This document shows, piece after piece, positions 26,479-38,377 of a stretch of 64,000 nucleotides of DNA. The notes under the pieces were generated by a model. The model did not search any database, was not told the DNA's origin, and was given only the letters and a program-made list of their open reading frames with translations. Made by a program: the position numbers and the translations under genes. Each line of letters opens with the position of its first letter. The stretch's first letter is position 1. The stretch is from Lycocorax pyrrhopterus obiensis (lineage: Eukaryota > Chordata > Aves > Passeriformes > Paradisaeidae), in assembly GCA_014706295.1 (NCBI GenBank), contig JACSVZ010000022.1, forward strand, positions 7,706,830-7,770,829, read 5' to 3'.

Positions 26479-27238
26479 GCCCTTTTCTGGACTCTCTTAC
26501 TACTTAGCACCTATAGCTGTCAAGGGTTGTTGTGCTTGCCCCAGGACCAGAAATTTCTCTCATGGTGCAAAGATATCTGGAGCTGATTGTGCCCTGTGTT
26601 ACCTGCCCTGATGTCCCATCCACTGCTCAGCACTCACCACAGGCTGGAGGCTCACTTGTCCTGAAGGGCTGATGGATGGATTCTCTTCCTTTTCTTCTTT
26701 GTCTGCATATGACTGATGAGTGATGAGGGCAAGAAAATCCTGCAGAGACTTCTCTAAACATGTACTACATAGGAGAGTGCAAGAGGGAAAGGTTTATGGC
26801 TGCAGTGGTAGATCTCTAATCCTCCACAGCATTTTTCCATGGAAAAGCCACATGGGGTCCCTAAACTTTTGAGCTGCCTCAAGCAGCTTTTATCAGCCCT
26901 CCTTTGCCTGCTTGGCTCACGTGCATTCCAGATGTTGGTTTGAAGGGTAGAGGCAGGCTGCTAATTCTTGAGCCTGGTGCTGTGGGGTCTCTCCACCCAC
27001 CATTTCTGCATATTTAACTGTTGCCTTTGGTTCCTCAGCTGCTGTTGGGATTGTCATTAAACTGTGTGCTTTACAAATCTCTTACCAGAGTATCCCTTCT
27101 TTCCAAAAAGAAAGTTGTTCAGAAGACACCTTACGTACCTTCTTCACAAAAGCACTGTCTTTTCCATAGTGTGGTTATCCCAGCATTTAGAATTTCTCCA
27201 GGACAGAACGTTGATGAGTAGCTCCAGATCAACATCCA

Positions 27239-27260
27239 GCAGCCTTCCCAAGCCTTCCCA
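27239..27260. repeat. 10-bp tandem duplication
   Basis: Two adjacent copies of AGCCTTCCCA lie in a short C-rich stretch. Confidence 0.85.
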
Positions 27261-30200
27261 AAATCAGAGGGTAATAACAAGTTCAGGTAGATCCCACTCA
27301 TCCTTGTGTCATTGTAACACTTCACAGTGTTATCCCAGCTTTGTTATCATTAAGATAAAGCTGCAGATTTTGCAGGTAGACAATGCCTTAGGCATGGTGC
27401 CAGCAGCCAGAGGATTTTAGTAAAGTAAAGAAGTACAGATCAAAATCTGTTATCAGCTGCTCTAAATAAGAGTTATAATCCTTTGGGCTCCTCAGACACG
27501 GGCAACTGAATGCGCTATTGGGTTTTTACACCTAGGTCTCCCTAAGAAAAGAGAATTCTTGGAATAAATGCAACTTGTCTGACATACAGAGAGGGAGCTT
27601 TAGGGAAATTATTTCTCTGCTACATTAAGGGTACAAGGCTCGTACTTGAAGCTTACTAGTATTAGAAAAAGCCCTGGACAACAGGGGTTTGTTTTTGATT
27701 AAAAGTCTTGCTTTCCTTTTTTCCCCATCCTTCCGCTTCTCACTCTTCCTGCCCTGTCCTTTTGCTTCTTTGTGTTTTATTTTTGGTCGGCTCTCTCTCA
27801 TTTTAGTTGATAAACAGAAAAGGCAACAGCACTGGAACAGTCAGTGCACTGTCAGGGGGGCTGCCTTAATCCCCTGAAGTCCCTGAGGAATAAAGGGGGT
27901 GTGTTAAGTGGGCTTCAAAGGCAGAAGGTGGAATGAGGTGTGATAGGAAACCAGCTCTTACTAACTGGTTCACTTCAGGCTAGCTTTAAACAAATTGCAG
28001 CTCTGAGCTGCTTGGACGTTCACAAGAGGGCTGTGATATTTGTGGCTGCACTACAGAGAATTTCAGCCTTTTAAAGCAGGAATAAGAATAACCTGAAAGG
28101 ACTTAAAGCTGTGAAATTGTAAAGCAAAAAAACAAAACAAGCTTCTCAGTGTGGAGGCTCCCTGGGCTGGTTCCTGGATTGCTTCTCTCATAGACAAACC
28201 TTACCTGTCTCTTAAGAAAACACATCCTGCATTCCTTGTTATTTCCGCTTGGTTTGGGGAGTGGCTGAGCTCTTTGGCAGCAGCTTTGAGAAGTGCCACA
28301 GATGTATTTTCTGGAAGAACTCAGGATAATGGGAACGGAGTTTTGGAAAAACTGCTATTTAGCACCAGTTTGGGAGTTACCAGAATATGACTGAAAAAAA
28401 CCCAACTAATGCCCAGACTGGGTGCTGTGAAGTGAAACTCTCAGTCCTGGAGTGCAAACTGAGCACTGCCAAAGCAGGATGGGGAACATTTAGGGATCAT
28501 CTGGGTCTCCTCATCAGCTGCCATTACCACCATGGATGTCTGTGGGTGTAAAACTGCACCCAGTTTATCTGAGCCTGTAAGACCAGGCTGTGGCCTCATT
28601 TTTTGTCCATTCAAACTAAGGCAAATCTTAAGCACAGCTTATTCCCAGCAGACTCCTAACACCATGGATCAGGCTCCTACTCTCCAGGTTTTTAGTCACA
28701 GTTTGAGTATTATATTCTCTCTTGCTCCCAGCTGCTTTTCTGTCCTTAATCACCACCAATCGAGATGCAGATTGTTGCGGATGTTGGCATAATTGCTGGT
28801 CCACTGATATAAATCAACAGAGAGAGCAATGGCATGGTGTAGATTTATATCAGATGAGGCTGTTTTATAAAGGTGACTGTTCAAAGTTCATCAACAGCCT
28901 CTACATGTGTAGGGGCCTGGAATGGAGAAAATAATTTTATTTAGTTAAATAACATTTATGTTTGCAACTCTGGCAGTTGAAATATCTCCATTTTTAATAA
29001 ATTTGACTTAAAAATATGTAGGTGGAGGTGAAGAGCTGTCCTCCACTTAAGTAAAGATGGCTTGCTTGCCATTATTTGGGTGACAAGTGTTCTGCATTGC
29101 GTTTTCCTGGCTCTGCTTGGAGGAATATGGATGGTGGGGAATCCTTGAGAGCAGCTACACCCACATCTGGTCCAACAAGATCAGCAGAAACAGGTCTGTC
29201 CACACCTTTCCTACAAATTATATCTGACCCTCAGTCTCCAGCAGCATTTGTTTAGGGTGAAGTAATAAGATCCCCATAGGAGGAGTAGGAATAATCCCTT
29301 TAAATGATGATGGAAACAACCTAAATTGTTGCCACAGTTTGGAAGGGAGGAATATGGTTTTAGCTGTAAGAGAGCTTTTCATTGCTCTGATAGGATAAAG
29401 GCAAATACAGTTGTAACTTCTGCCTGCTCAAGGGCTGATTTGCATTCAAAATGGTGCAAATAAGCTGGTTTGGGTGATTGACAAGCCAGTTTCTACACAG
29501 TGAAGAGCACTATGTAATTTGTGTACACTCATCTCTCCAACCACAGCCTTCCTCCAGTTTGGCAGTGTCCCTTCAGGGGCCACTCTGAGCCAGCACTGGT
29601 CAGACTAAACCCCAGCAAACACAGAGCCTGGGCACGAGGGGAAGGGCAAGGACAAGAGCAGTGAGCTAAGTAAACACCACGGGAAAGAATGCAAACCTCA
29701 CAGCGGGCATTCCCACTGGATTTCCACAAGATGTGGTGCTGTGTCCAGCACATCCGCTGCGCTTCCCATCACGGCTCGCCTCCCTCACATACAGGGCATT
29801 GTCAGCAGGGCTGTGACTCAAAGGGAGGTGAAGCCACACAAGGGTTCAACCAGAGACCAGTGGGAATCAGTGAAAACAGAGGGAACTGGCAAACCCAGCC
29901 CTGGCAGGAAAGCCAAGCTTACCTTCTGCAGGGTCAGGCTCCGTGGAAAGCTTGGAACTCCTCACCAGGTCTCCTTCCTACTGCAAGGCTGGTCTTTTTC
30001 CACAGCTCTTCACACATCCCTGTTTTCCCACCTGGCTGTGCTGTGGGAAGGCTGCTGGGAGGGATGAGTGCAGCCTGTCCAGCAGCAGCCACTCATATCG
30101 TTCCCAGGAAGATGGGGCAGGAGGCTCCCAGATGGCAGATCCGGCTGAAAGGACAGAGCCAAGTTCAGTCACGTGCCACGTGCAGCTCCAAGACTGGAGG

Positions 30201-30301
30201 ACATCCTCCAAAACACCCTAGCTAAAAAGTAACTTCAAATGGCAAGGAAAAGTTTTGGCTTTTTGTTGGTTTTATTTTTTGAGAGAGAGAAAAGGGGAAT
30301 G

Positions 30302-30360
30302 TCTATCTATCTATCTATCTATCTATCTATCCATCCATCCATCCATCCATCCATCCATCT
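30302..30360. repeat. Compound tetranucleotide microsatellite (TCTA)n(TCCA)n
   Basis: About seven uninterrupted TCTA units (30,302-30,330) pass directly into about seven TCCA units (to about 30,359). The change is a single T-to-C substitution in the repeat unit, which then spread. It is the longest pure simple repeat in the window and probably length-polymorphic. It generates spurious repetitive open frames on both strands (poly-Ile/Tyr/Leu/Ser-like on plus, Trp-Met-Asp-Gly on minus), which are not proteins. Confidence 0.97.
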
Positions 30361-31097
30361 CCATGGATATACATGCAGATACACAGTTGTACAGATGGAC
30401 GTACAGATATATTTTGTGAGCACATCAAAGATTCAACTCCCCAGCTGTTGCTGAACCTGCAGCTCCAAGGAGAAGTGTGGGCTGTGGGAGTGGTGCCCAG
30501 CTCAGACCTGCTGGGATGAGCAAACCAAAGGAGGAGAAAGTCAGAGCTGCAGGGAAATGCTGCCAGGGGAGGGGGCAGATAAGGATGGGCCATGATCCTG
30601 CCACTTCTAGTCTATGCCTTGCTCTGTCCCTGGGGAAATGCAGATGGATGTCATCCCATTCAGGTCAAATTGCAAGGTACAACCAATCCCAAAGACAGCC
30701 CATATCTCAGGGCTGTACCTGCTCGTCGCCTGCCTTTCAAACACTGAGTCAGCCCTGCTGCCGTGGGAGTGTGAATGCTAATGACAAAGAGAAGCAAAGT
30801 CACAGAGCTGTTAGAGCCTGCCATGTTATCAGTGTGGATGTATCCTTCCTGCCTGGATGCTGCCAGCTGGCAGAGCTCCATCCCCCAGGGATGGCCTCGT
30901 GATTATGCAATAGTGTGGCCTTGCAAATATGCCTGCTGGCCCTGCTGAAAGCTGCTAAGGCAGTCACTGACCAAGACAAGAACAGCAAAACTGTGTCTCT
31001 CAGGTAGAGCCTTTGGTGATAATTCCCACTGATTTTGTGCTAACTCTTCCAAGTTTTCAATATCTTATAAGAAAATGAAGCAAGAAAGGACTCCCAG

Positions 31098-31127
31098 GAT
31101 AGAAATCCAATTGATAGAAATCCAATA
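31098..31127. repeat. 15-bp tandem duplication
   Basis: GATAGAAATCCAATT is followed at once by GATAGAAATCCAATA, giving two nearly identical 15-base units. Confidence 0.92.
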
Positions 31128-34100
31128 CGCCAAATGCCCCAGTGACATTTAAAACACTACATATTCTAACCCAAATACTCATACTTAGAGTGACAAACGT
31201 CCATATGATGACAGCTGCAATGAAAGGGGACAGTGACCAACACTGGAGGACATTGGAGGTTTAAATTGTATCAAGAACAATTCCAATTCAGGCCAGTTTC
31301 AGGTGGATAAAAGAGTTTTCATTTTTCAGCCTTTTCCAAAACTCCCCGTCTCCTGAAATCAAGTCACTGAAAGATACACTTCAGAAAGCCACAGAAGCAT
31401 TTATTCCGTTGAGAATGCAACTGGAAATTTAACTTTGGGCACAGGCTGAGCCAGTCCACTCCTGTCACTGCCTGGGGGGAGCAGGGTGCTGGGCTCCCAT
31501 TGCCTTGACCAGCTACAGCACTGGAGGGGCTTCCCTTGGATGATCCACACCTGGGTCCTTTCAGCTTACACTGGCAGTGCAGGATGAATGTTGGTTCATG
31601 ATGGAGCCTCTCTGCCTGCAGATAAGTTCTTGCTGCTGGCTCTTGGGCAAATTGTTGATGTCTCCACAGCTCAAACTGGAAAAGCCCCTCCATTAATTGG
31701 GAGCGTTAGTGGTTTCCAAATGCAGAACTTCTTGGAGGTAATGACACTGCATGCTGTGGGCAGGGAAGGTCCTTCTATCATTTGCCTGTATTTAATTTTC
31801 TAAGCTTTTAATCTTTTTAATCTTGCACTGAGAGGTTGATCCTTCTGCTATTGAAGTCAATGACAGTTTTGTGATGGACTTCAATGAAGCCTGAGTCAGG
31901 ACCAGAATTAACTCTAGATCAAGGGTCAGATAATGTTATAAGAGATAAAGAACATGAATGGGAAAGAGAAACACTGGTGAGTTGGCTGGACATTTCCTAA
32001 ACAGGTTTGTTTCATGCTTCTGAAATTTTAAAGGTTTTCCTTTGTATAAACCAAAAGTCATTTCCCATTTGAACATATAGAACTTATTAGTTGTTAAAAA
32101 CAGATTTGAAATTCATCACAGAGCTCTCCCTCCATTCACAATAAATCCATTTTTGCTAAAATGTAAGTGATGGAGAAGGCAATCACCCTGTGTCCATTTT
32201 CAGTTGTTTCATTCCTAGACTAATCAGCAGCAACTTGAGAGTTTAAGGTTTATGACATAACAAAAATTAAACATATCTTTTTCTCAGACAATTGTTCTGG
32301 AGAGGGTAATTACACAAATACAGTCTAAGCTTATTATCTTTCTCTTTTTTTTCCTTGTGCTATCTTCCCTCCTCCTCTTCCTTTTTACAGTACTACATTT
32401 CCTACATGTGTTCAGTGAAGCTGAAAATGATATTTTGATAATGGGCACACAATGAACATGTAAGAGGACTGGTTGACAATGTGAGACTTTGTTAAGGAAA
32501 AGAGGATACAATGAATAGCTATAATTGGAGTCATTAATGAAGGGACTGGTTTTTTTTCCTGAGGAAGGCTGCATCTTAATGCTTCTCAGGTTTCCTTCTC
32601 TATTTATACAACACTGTGGAGGTCAAACCTAAAGTTAGGTCTTTCCTGGTGATGTGTAATGAAACTTAGGTCACTAAAGAATTTGTTGAGCACTTTTTAG
32701 CCTACATATATTCTGTCTGAAAGAGATTCTGATTGTTTTTTGTAGGTGCTCTCCTCCATTCTACAATTTGCAAATGAAAAATTAAATAAAAGTATCAAAA
32801 ATCCTTCCATATCCCTGTCTGACATCATTTGTATTCCAGTAATATCTAGGAGTCTTGGTCTGGGACAGTGCTGGACAAAGAGTTGTATAAACACATAAAT
32901 ACAGATAATTCCCATCTGCAGAAGTTTACAATCTATTTCTTATAAAACTTTATTTTAAACTTTAAAGTGGCACTAAGGCTGTTTATCCTCATGACTTCAA
33001 GAGAGCTGTTCTCACGAAAACTCACTTCAAAAATTAGAGACTTTCCAGTTCAGCAAAAACCCAATGGCTTTCATTCCAACAGTTTGTCAGAGATGGCTGC
33101 TCCCAGTGGTGACACATCTGTTGCATTGCCCTTGGTTATCACAGGTTTTCCCAAGCCCAACAGGAGCAGCAAATTCAGCTTTTCCCTGTTCCAGCTGCTC
33201 CCTGTTCCCATCTCAGCCCCTCCTATGACAGGGACATCCTGGCACCAGCCTGGCTTGGGGACCATTGCTGTTGGGGTGGCAGAATCCAGCTCCATCCACA
33301 TTCCTGGAAACCTAGGAGCTGCTGGGAAGGTGGGATTTGGTGCCTGGATTTGCTGTACTCTCCCCTCAGCAGCTGTGTTAAGCTCTTGCCCAAGCCCCTC
33401 TAAAGTGGATTCACAGAGTGTTTCTGTGGCTGAGGGGAGGGAACACACCATGAAGCAAGTAACTATTAATGTCCCTGCTGATTTTGAGCCTGAAGAGCAG
33501 GTGCAGGGCAAGGAAAGGAAGAGAGGGAAAGTTTTCTCCTTAAGCAGCAGCAAAGTAGTAACATTCTGCCTTATTGCTGAATTGCTTTTCACTAGAATGG
33601 CCAGCAAAGGAAACCCACGCTTCAATACCTCCATTTCCTTAATGACAGAGAAATCCTGAGATGAGTTATTCAGTGTCCACATCCTTCCTGTTGTATGCAT
33701 CCTGTCCACAGCAAAGGAGGCTTCTTAATAAAATAAGTTGGCTTTTTTTTCTTGTCCCCTCTTTCCCTCTGCACTGCATGTTGTGATTCACCTCTTCTGT
33801 CTGCCCAGAGAAAAAGAAGAGGAGGCCCACTTGGCTCCACAGCCCATTAAGCTCAGAAATGTCACTCCTGAGGGCCAGCACCCTGTGCCTTAAAGATTTA
33901 GCATCTGGATTGCCAGTGTGGGATATTTGAGATGAATCTGACGTGCTCTTCAGGCCAGAGGCACTGGAGTTGAGATTATTTCTATACCGCCACAGCCACT
34001 GAAGAGGATGAACCAAATTCCAGGCTCAGGTTTCCCTGAGTAAGAAAATACTCAAACCTACTCTCTCCAGAGGAGAAGGTTTGCCGGTGTAACAACGTGC

Positions 34101-35090
34101 TGTGCTGCCGTTCCCTTTAATCACTTTTTTCCCCAGTTTCTTTTTCCATTTTTATTTAATATTGTGATGGAAACTCTCCATGTTGACACAATAGCAGTAA
34201 GGCCAGAGTACACAATACAGAGAGGGAAAAACAATTTTTATTTTTATTTTAAATATGCTGGATATGAGATGGTTTCCACATAAGCAGGTATCCATTAGTG
34301 TTTCCGTATTTCAGACATAAGGCTGTGGCTGTCTAAAGAGCAGAGCAGTCAAGGCCTTTGAATAAATGTACCCATTTCATCTAATTAAATATCTTCAGAT
34401 ATTTAAGAACAGCTACATGACCAATAACCACATGAATGGGGAAGGGATGCTGAAAAACCCCAACTTGCCGATCTTCAATTTTCTTATTTTTAATGTAATG
34501 CTATTTTACCACATATGGTTCCACATACAGTGTTGGGAAGCTATCTCTGAGCACAGCTCTTTTACAAGCTGCTAATAACACCAGATGTCTGTGTGGCCAC
34601 AGGGAGGAAGGGACTGCAATCGAACTGGGAATTGCACCCTGTGGACTACTTGAGCCCCAAAGCTCTAAAAAAGTCTCTTCCTTTCATACAGCACCACCTG
34701 TATTATTAACTGGCATCTAGAAATGGAAGATAGTCTGGGTTTTTAGATATCATAATTCCCTGGCCATCTGTTTGATTGAGGCTAACTTCATGATACTGCT
34801 GCTTCTGCCACCCTGAGTGTTGAGCCATTACACAAATAATGCAACAAAACCACTGTGCTTTCTGTTGCTGTTGGTCTTTAAAATAGACAAACACAAGTAT
34901 TTTGTTTTTCCAGCTCAGCAAAAGACACCAGATGGGCTTGAGAGACAAAGTGCAGAGTTATTCTCATGATCTCACCAAAGCAGGGGCAGAAACTATGTCC
35001 ACCTGAAGACATTGTCACACAAGTCAGTGGTGGGATAGAGAAGATTTCTGTGCTTCAGTGCAGTAGAATTTCATCCATACATCATCATAA

Positions 35091-35112
35091 TAATATATAT
35101 TGTGTATATATG
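35091..35112. repeat. AT-rich alternating purine-pyrimidine stretch
   Basis: TAATATATATTGTGTATATATG is alternating TA/TG sequence, short and imperfect. Confidence 0.7.
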
Positions 35113-35498
35113 TGGTGTAATTATGTATTCATAGCATAATTTGACCCCAAAGTGAAGTTATGTGTTAAATAACCCTGACTTCCTACCTTCTGTTTTCCAC
35201 AGAAAATTGAGTTGTCTTGCAGATTTACCAGCTTTCAATGTGGGCTTTTTAAAGACACCTTTGACAGTTATTCCTTTTACTTTGCATGTTTGTTGACAGG
35301 AACTGGGGACAAAACTCTTTTTTGATGTATTCTAAAATCTCAGTCTCTGTATTCAACAACAGGTATCAAACATTTATGAGTTCACTCACTTCTGTGGCTT
35401 TTATATGACAGAAACAAAACTGTGGACAAGCTCTAGCAGGGTGTTCTGGCCACATAAAGACAATGATACTTAAGTATTTTTAGTTGCATCCTAAAAGA

Positions 35499-35545
35499 TC
35501 ACAGAATCAGATTCAGAATCAGAATCAGTGGAGGTGAGGAGGGAT
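35499..35545 (-). repeat. AATCAG direct repeats, possible CR1 3' tail remnant
   Basis: The segment has a run of related hexamers (AGAATCAGATTCAGAATCAG followed by AATCAG), preceded by ATCACAGAATCA. Minus-oriented CR1 insertions typically start on the plus strand with AATCACAGAATCA-type repeats and then GGTTGGAAGAGACC. Here GTGGAGGTGAGGAGGGATCC follows, a loose match to that second part. No further CR1 words follow within the next 100 bp. It is therefore either a very short degraded CR1 end or an unrelated short tandem repeat. The repeat itself is certain; the CR1 reading is weak. Confidence 0.35.
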
Positions 35546-35765
35546 CCCTACGATGACGCTGAAGCAGCTGAGATGGGATCCTGGTGATGGGAAATGAGTG
35601 TGAATCAGAGCATCTGCCCCTTGAATTATCCTGGTGAGAGCCAGTCTCCCTCCATCCACTGTGCTGGGAGCCCACAACACTCATAACTGAGGCCTTGGTG
35701 AGAGGTACAGAGCAAAACTTAAGTCTCCCAGCACCTACTCCTTTCCCCAGTGGCACCTGGCTGAT

Positions 35766-35793
35766 AGGAAGTGTTTGACAGGAAGTGTCTTGC
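35766..35793. repeat. 14-bp tandem duplication
   Basis: AGGAAGTGTTTGAC is followed by AGGAAGTGTCTTGC. Each copy carries an ETS-type GGAA core. Confidence 0.85.
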
Positions 35794-38330
35794 AGGATGG
35801 GAGTGGTGCAGAGCAGCGCAGCACCACTCTATTCTCTATCCAGAAAGATGCTCATACTGATCAGTAAATTGATTTTAGTACCTAAAGACTGTGAGAGCAG
35901 TTGAATTTCCTTTATGCTTTCCCTTGCTCTCTACCAAAGGTTGAATTCCCGACAACCTGATGCCCATGAAAGGGGAAAACGTGAGTGGACACAGCTGTGA
36001 CCGGAATGGTGGGACAGGGTGTGGCTGCACCGTGTGGTGCACCACAGCAAAGGGACTCTGCTCACCCCTCCTGGTAAACTCAGCCCATGTAAGGAGGAAT
36101 GTTTTCTGTGCACCTCACGCTCTTCTGTCTCATTCTTTGGAGGAGGATGTGGCCTGGAAACCTGTGGCACACGCCGTGTGTGAGAGGGTGTGCACCAGGG
36201 CCACTGTGTGAGTCACAGGGTAAAATGTTGTCAGCAGCAGGGCACGACACATGCTTCACTGCTCAGCTGTGGTCCATCAGAACGTGAAAGGTGGAAAAGT
36301 ACCATAAACCCTCATGTGTGCTCACCCCCCTCGAGCTGGTTTGTTTTTGCCTTCCAGTGGGCTGCCACAGCCTGCCAGGCCATCTATTTATCACACACTG
36401 CCAGCATCCAGGGTCACCCCCCTCACCCCTTAGCGGCTTGGGTTTGCTTCCTCAGAAAGGTTTTGAGGCCCACAAAATAAAGAACCACTGACAAACTGGA
36501 AACTGATTCCTCAAAGTTTTTAAAGTCTGGAGACCCATCCTTTCCAATTCAGACAAATATTTTTGTTTCTGCTGGGAAACCAGTGCTCACGATGTCAGGG
36601 ATGTTCTGGGTGAAGGACAAAGCACAGCATCGGAGCTGTTCCAGGATGTGGATGGAAATTGGCTGGTGCAAGCCATGTGTAAAGTACAAGCACAAAGCTT
36701 TCCTACAGGGACAGGCAGGGCTGAGTTAGGAGGCAAATGTATAGAAACACTAATGGATACCTGCTGCCTCCTTCACTTCTTCATGAGTTGCTTCCCGCTC
36801 CTAGTTCCAGACAGTTCTTTCCACCTCCCTGAATGTAGATTGCAAGGAGAATAAATGAATGCAGAACAGTAAAAGCACATGGGGGCAGAACAGGGGCATC
36901 CTCAACCCTCTCACAGATCCATCATGTGCCTTTTGGAGCCAATGGATATTTTGGCCCACTGGAGATTTTAATTTTTGCTCTTGTGCTCTGCCTTGCTGTT
37001 TAGGTCCAAAAAGCAGACACCTGTGGGAGCCACTGCTTTTGGGGAGGAAGAAAAAAAAAGAAGGATGATGAGGACACCTCTGCACTTTTTCAGACTGTGC
37101 ACTTTTTATGCCCCTGCACAGTTTGTAAACAGGCTATAAAGTACAGAACAGCAGACCTCAGACTTAATAAATAGAATATGGATTCAATCCAGCATTTTAA
37201 AAAAAATAGTCCTACTTACTGCAGTGGAGAACAACAATGCCAAGATCAGATACAAATAGCTGTAATACTTTCTGTGTTTTTAAAGTTTTAGCAGAGAAAA
37301 ATCATAAATCAGGCCTTGAAAATCTCAGTGTTTTTACCCACAGAAAACTATCCTGCAGCAGCAAGTAGGGCTGAAGGCAGATCACACAGCCAGCCTTTCG
37401 TTTATAAAGCGACTGTCAAGGTGGAGTGTCCATCCTCTCACACAAACCCTCTGCAATCACATCTTGTCCAGTCTGTCTCTGTGCTCTGTGTTGAAGGAAG
37501 CCACTGCACAGAAACATTGTCACTTATCCCTGTTGTGTGGAGAGGCTCCACCCACCGCTTTTTCTGGCTCCCTCTGATCCTTTCTGCTCTTCCCCAGCTT
37601 GGGATGAAGGCTCATCCTCAGCCCTGTACTCCTTCAGGCTGATGCTCAGGTTGACACCTAAGGGAGGAGACAGAGCTTTGATTCTCCATCACTCTGCAGT
37701 TGGTTTAGTCATTTCCACCAGTGCAGAGTGGACTCGAATCCCCACTCAGGCAGAGCAGTGAATGGTTACACAAGGTGCACTGGCAACGGGACACTGGGAG
37801 TACTGATTTAGCAGACCCTGAGTGAATTTTCATTGTTTCTTTTAGAAATGTTCACGAAGTTTGGTGCCAAAAGCAAAGATAAACAAATTTATCATCCAAC
37901 GGGGGAAGGGGAAAAAAATCACCGCTGTGGAAATTCAGTTCTACAAGTTTTGTAGTGCTAAACATAAAGGGATAAAGGAAACAGAATTCATTTTATTCCT
38001 TGCTATGGTAGTGGGCATATATTAGCTACTGGAAGCCTCAAAGCACTACTTAAGGGATTACAAACTCTGTACATGCAGCTCAGCAGTCACAGAACTATTG
38101 CCACCTCTAGGCAGCAGCCAGGCAGTCATTAACACGGCCTTGAATACTGGCTGGGGTTTTCTGGTAATTATTTTAAATTGGAAAATGACAGTTGATGGAA
38201 GTCACATCTGAACATTTTACTTTGGAGGAGGAAGAGAATTAAAAATGAATGTTTTGCTCTGAATTTTATTGTGATTTATGTTTAGTAAGTAAACATTCTG
38301 AAAATAAAAATATTTTAAATCTACACTCTA

Positions 38331-38377
38331 ATATATATATATAAAAGTAAATATATATACATATATATGTATATAGG
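38331..38377. repeat. AT dinucleotide repeat, interrupted
   Basis: Two blocks of alternating TA (ATATATATATAT and ATATATATACATATATATGTATATA) are separated by AAAAGTAA. The second block is self-complementary and could form a cruciform or hairpin. Confidence 0.9.

Larger units (their letters stand above)
21306..30301. other. Unique, GC-richer non-coding DNA with small tandem repeats
   Basis: No gene is recognised. The longest frames are 167 codons on minus (24,184-24,687) and 178 codons on plus (29,689-30,225). Both sit in GC-richer pieces, overlap frames on the other strand, and show no conserved motif, signal peptide or repeat structure that would suggest a real protein. Tandem duplications at 21.89, 26.44 and 27.24 kb and a possible SINE relic at 23.1 kb are listed separately. 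Confidence 0.72.
30361..38330. other. Unique non-coding DNA with the longest overlapping open frames
   Basis: The longest frame of the window (230 codons, plus, 32,967-33,659) and a 212-codon minus frame (33,071-33,709) overlap over almost 600 bp. The plus frame encodes a Ser/Pro-rich product with a charged stretch near residues 170-190 but no recognised domain; the minus frame is equally featureless. AT-rich DNA follows at 34.1-34.6 and 37.1-37.3 kb. No splice-site-bounded exon could be argued. Confidence 0.7.

Noticed and set aside
37720..37750. GACTCGAATCCCC resembling a tRNA T-arm
   Set aside because: No matching acceptor, D-arm or anticodon arm at the required spacing upstream, so not a tRNA gene.
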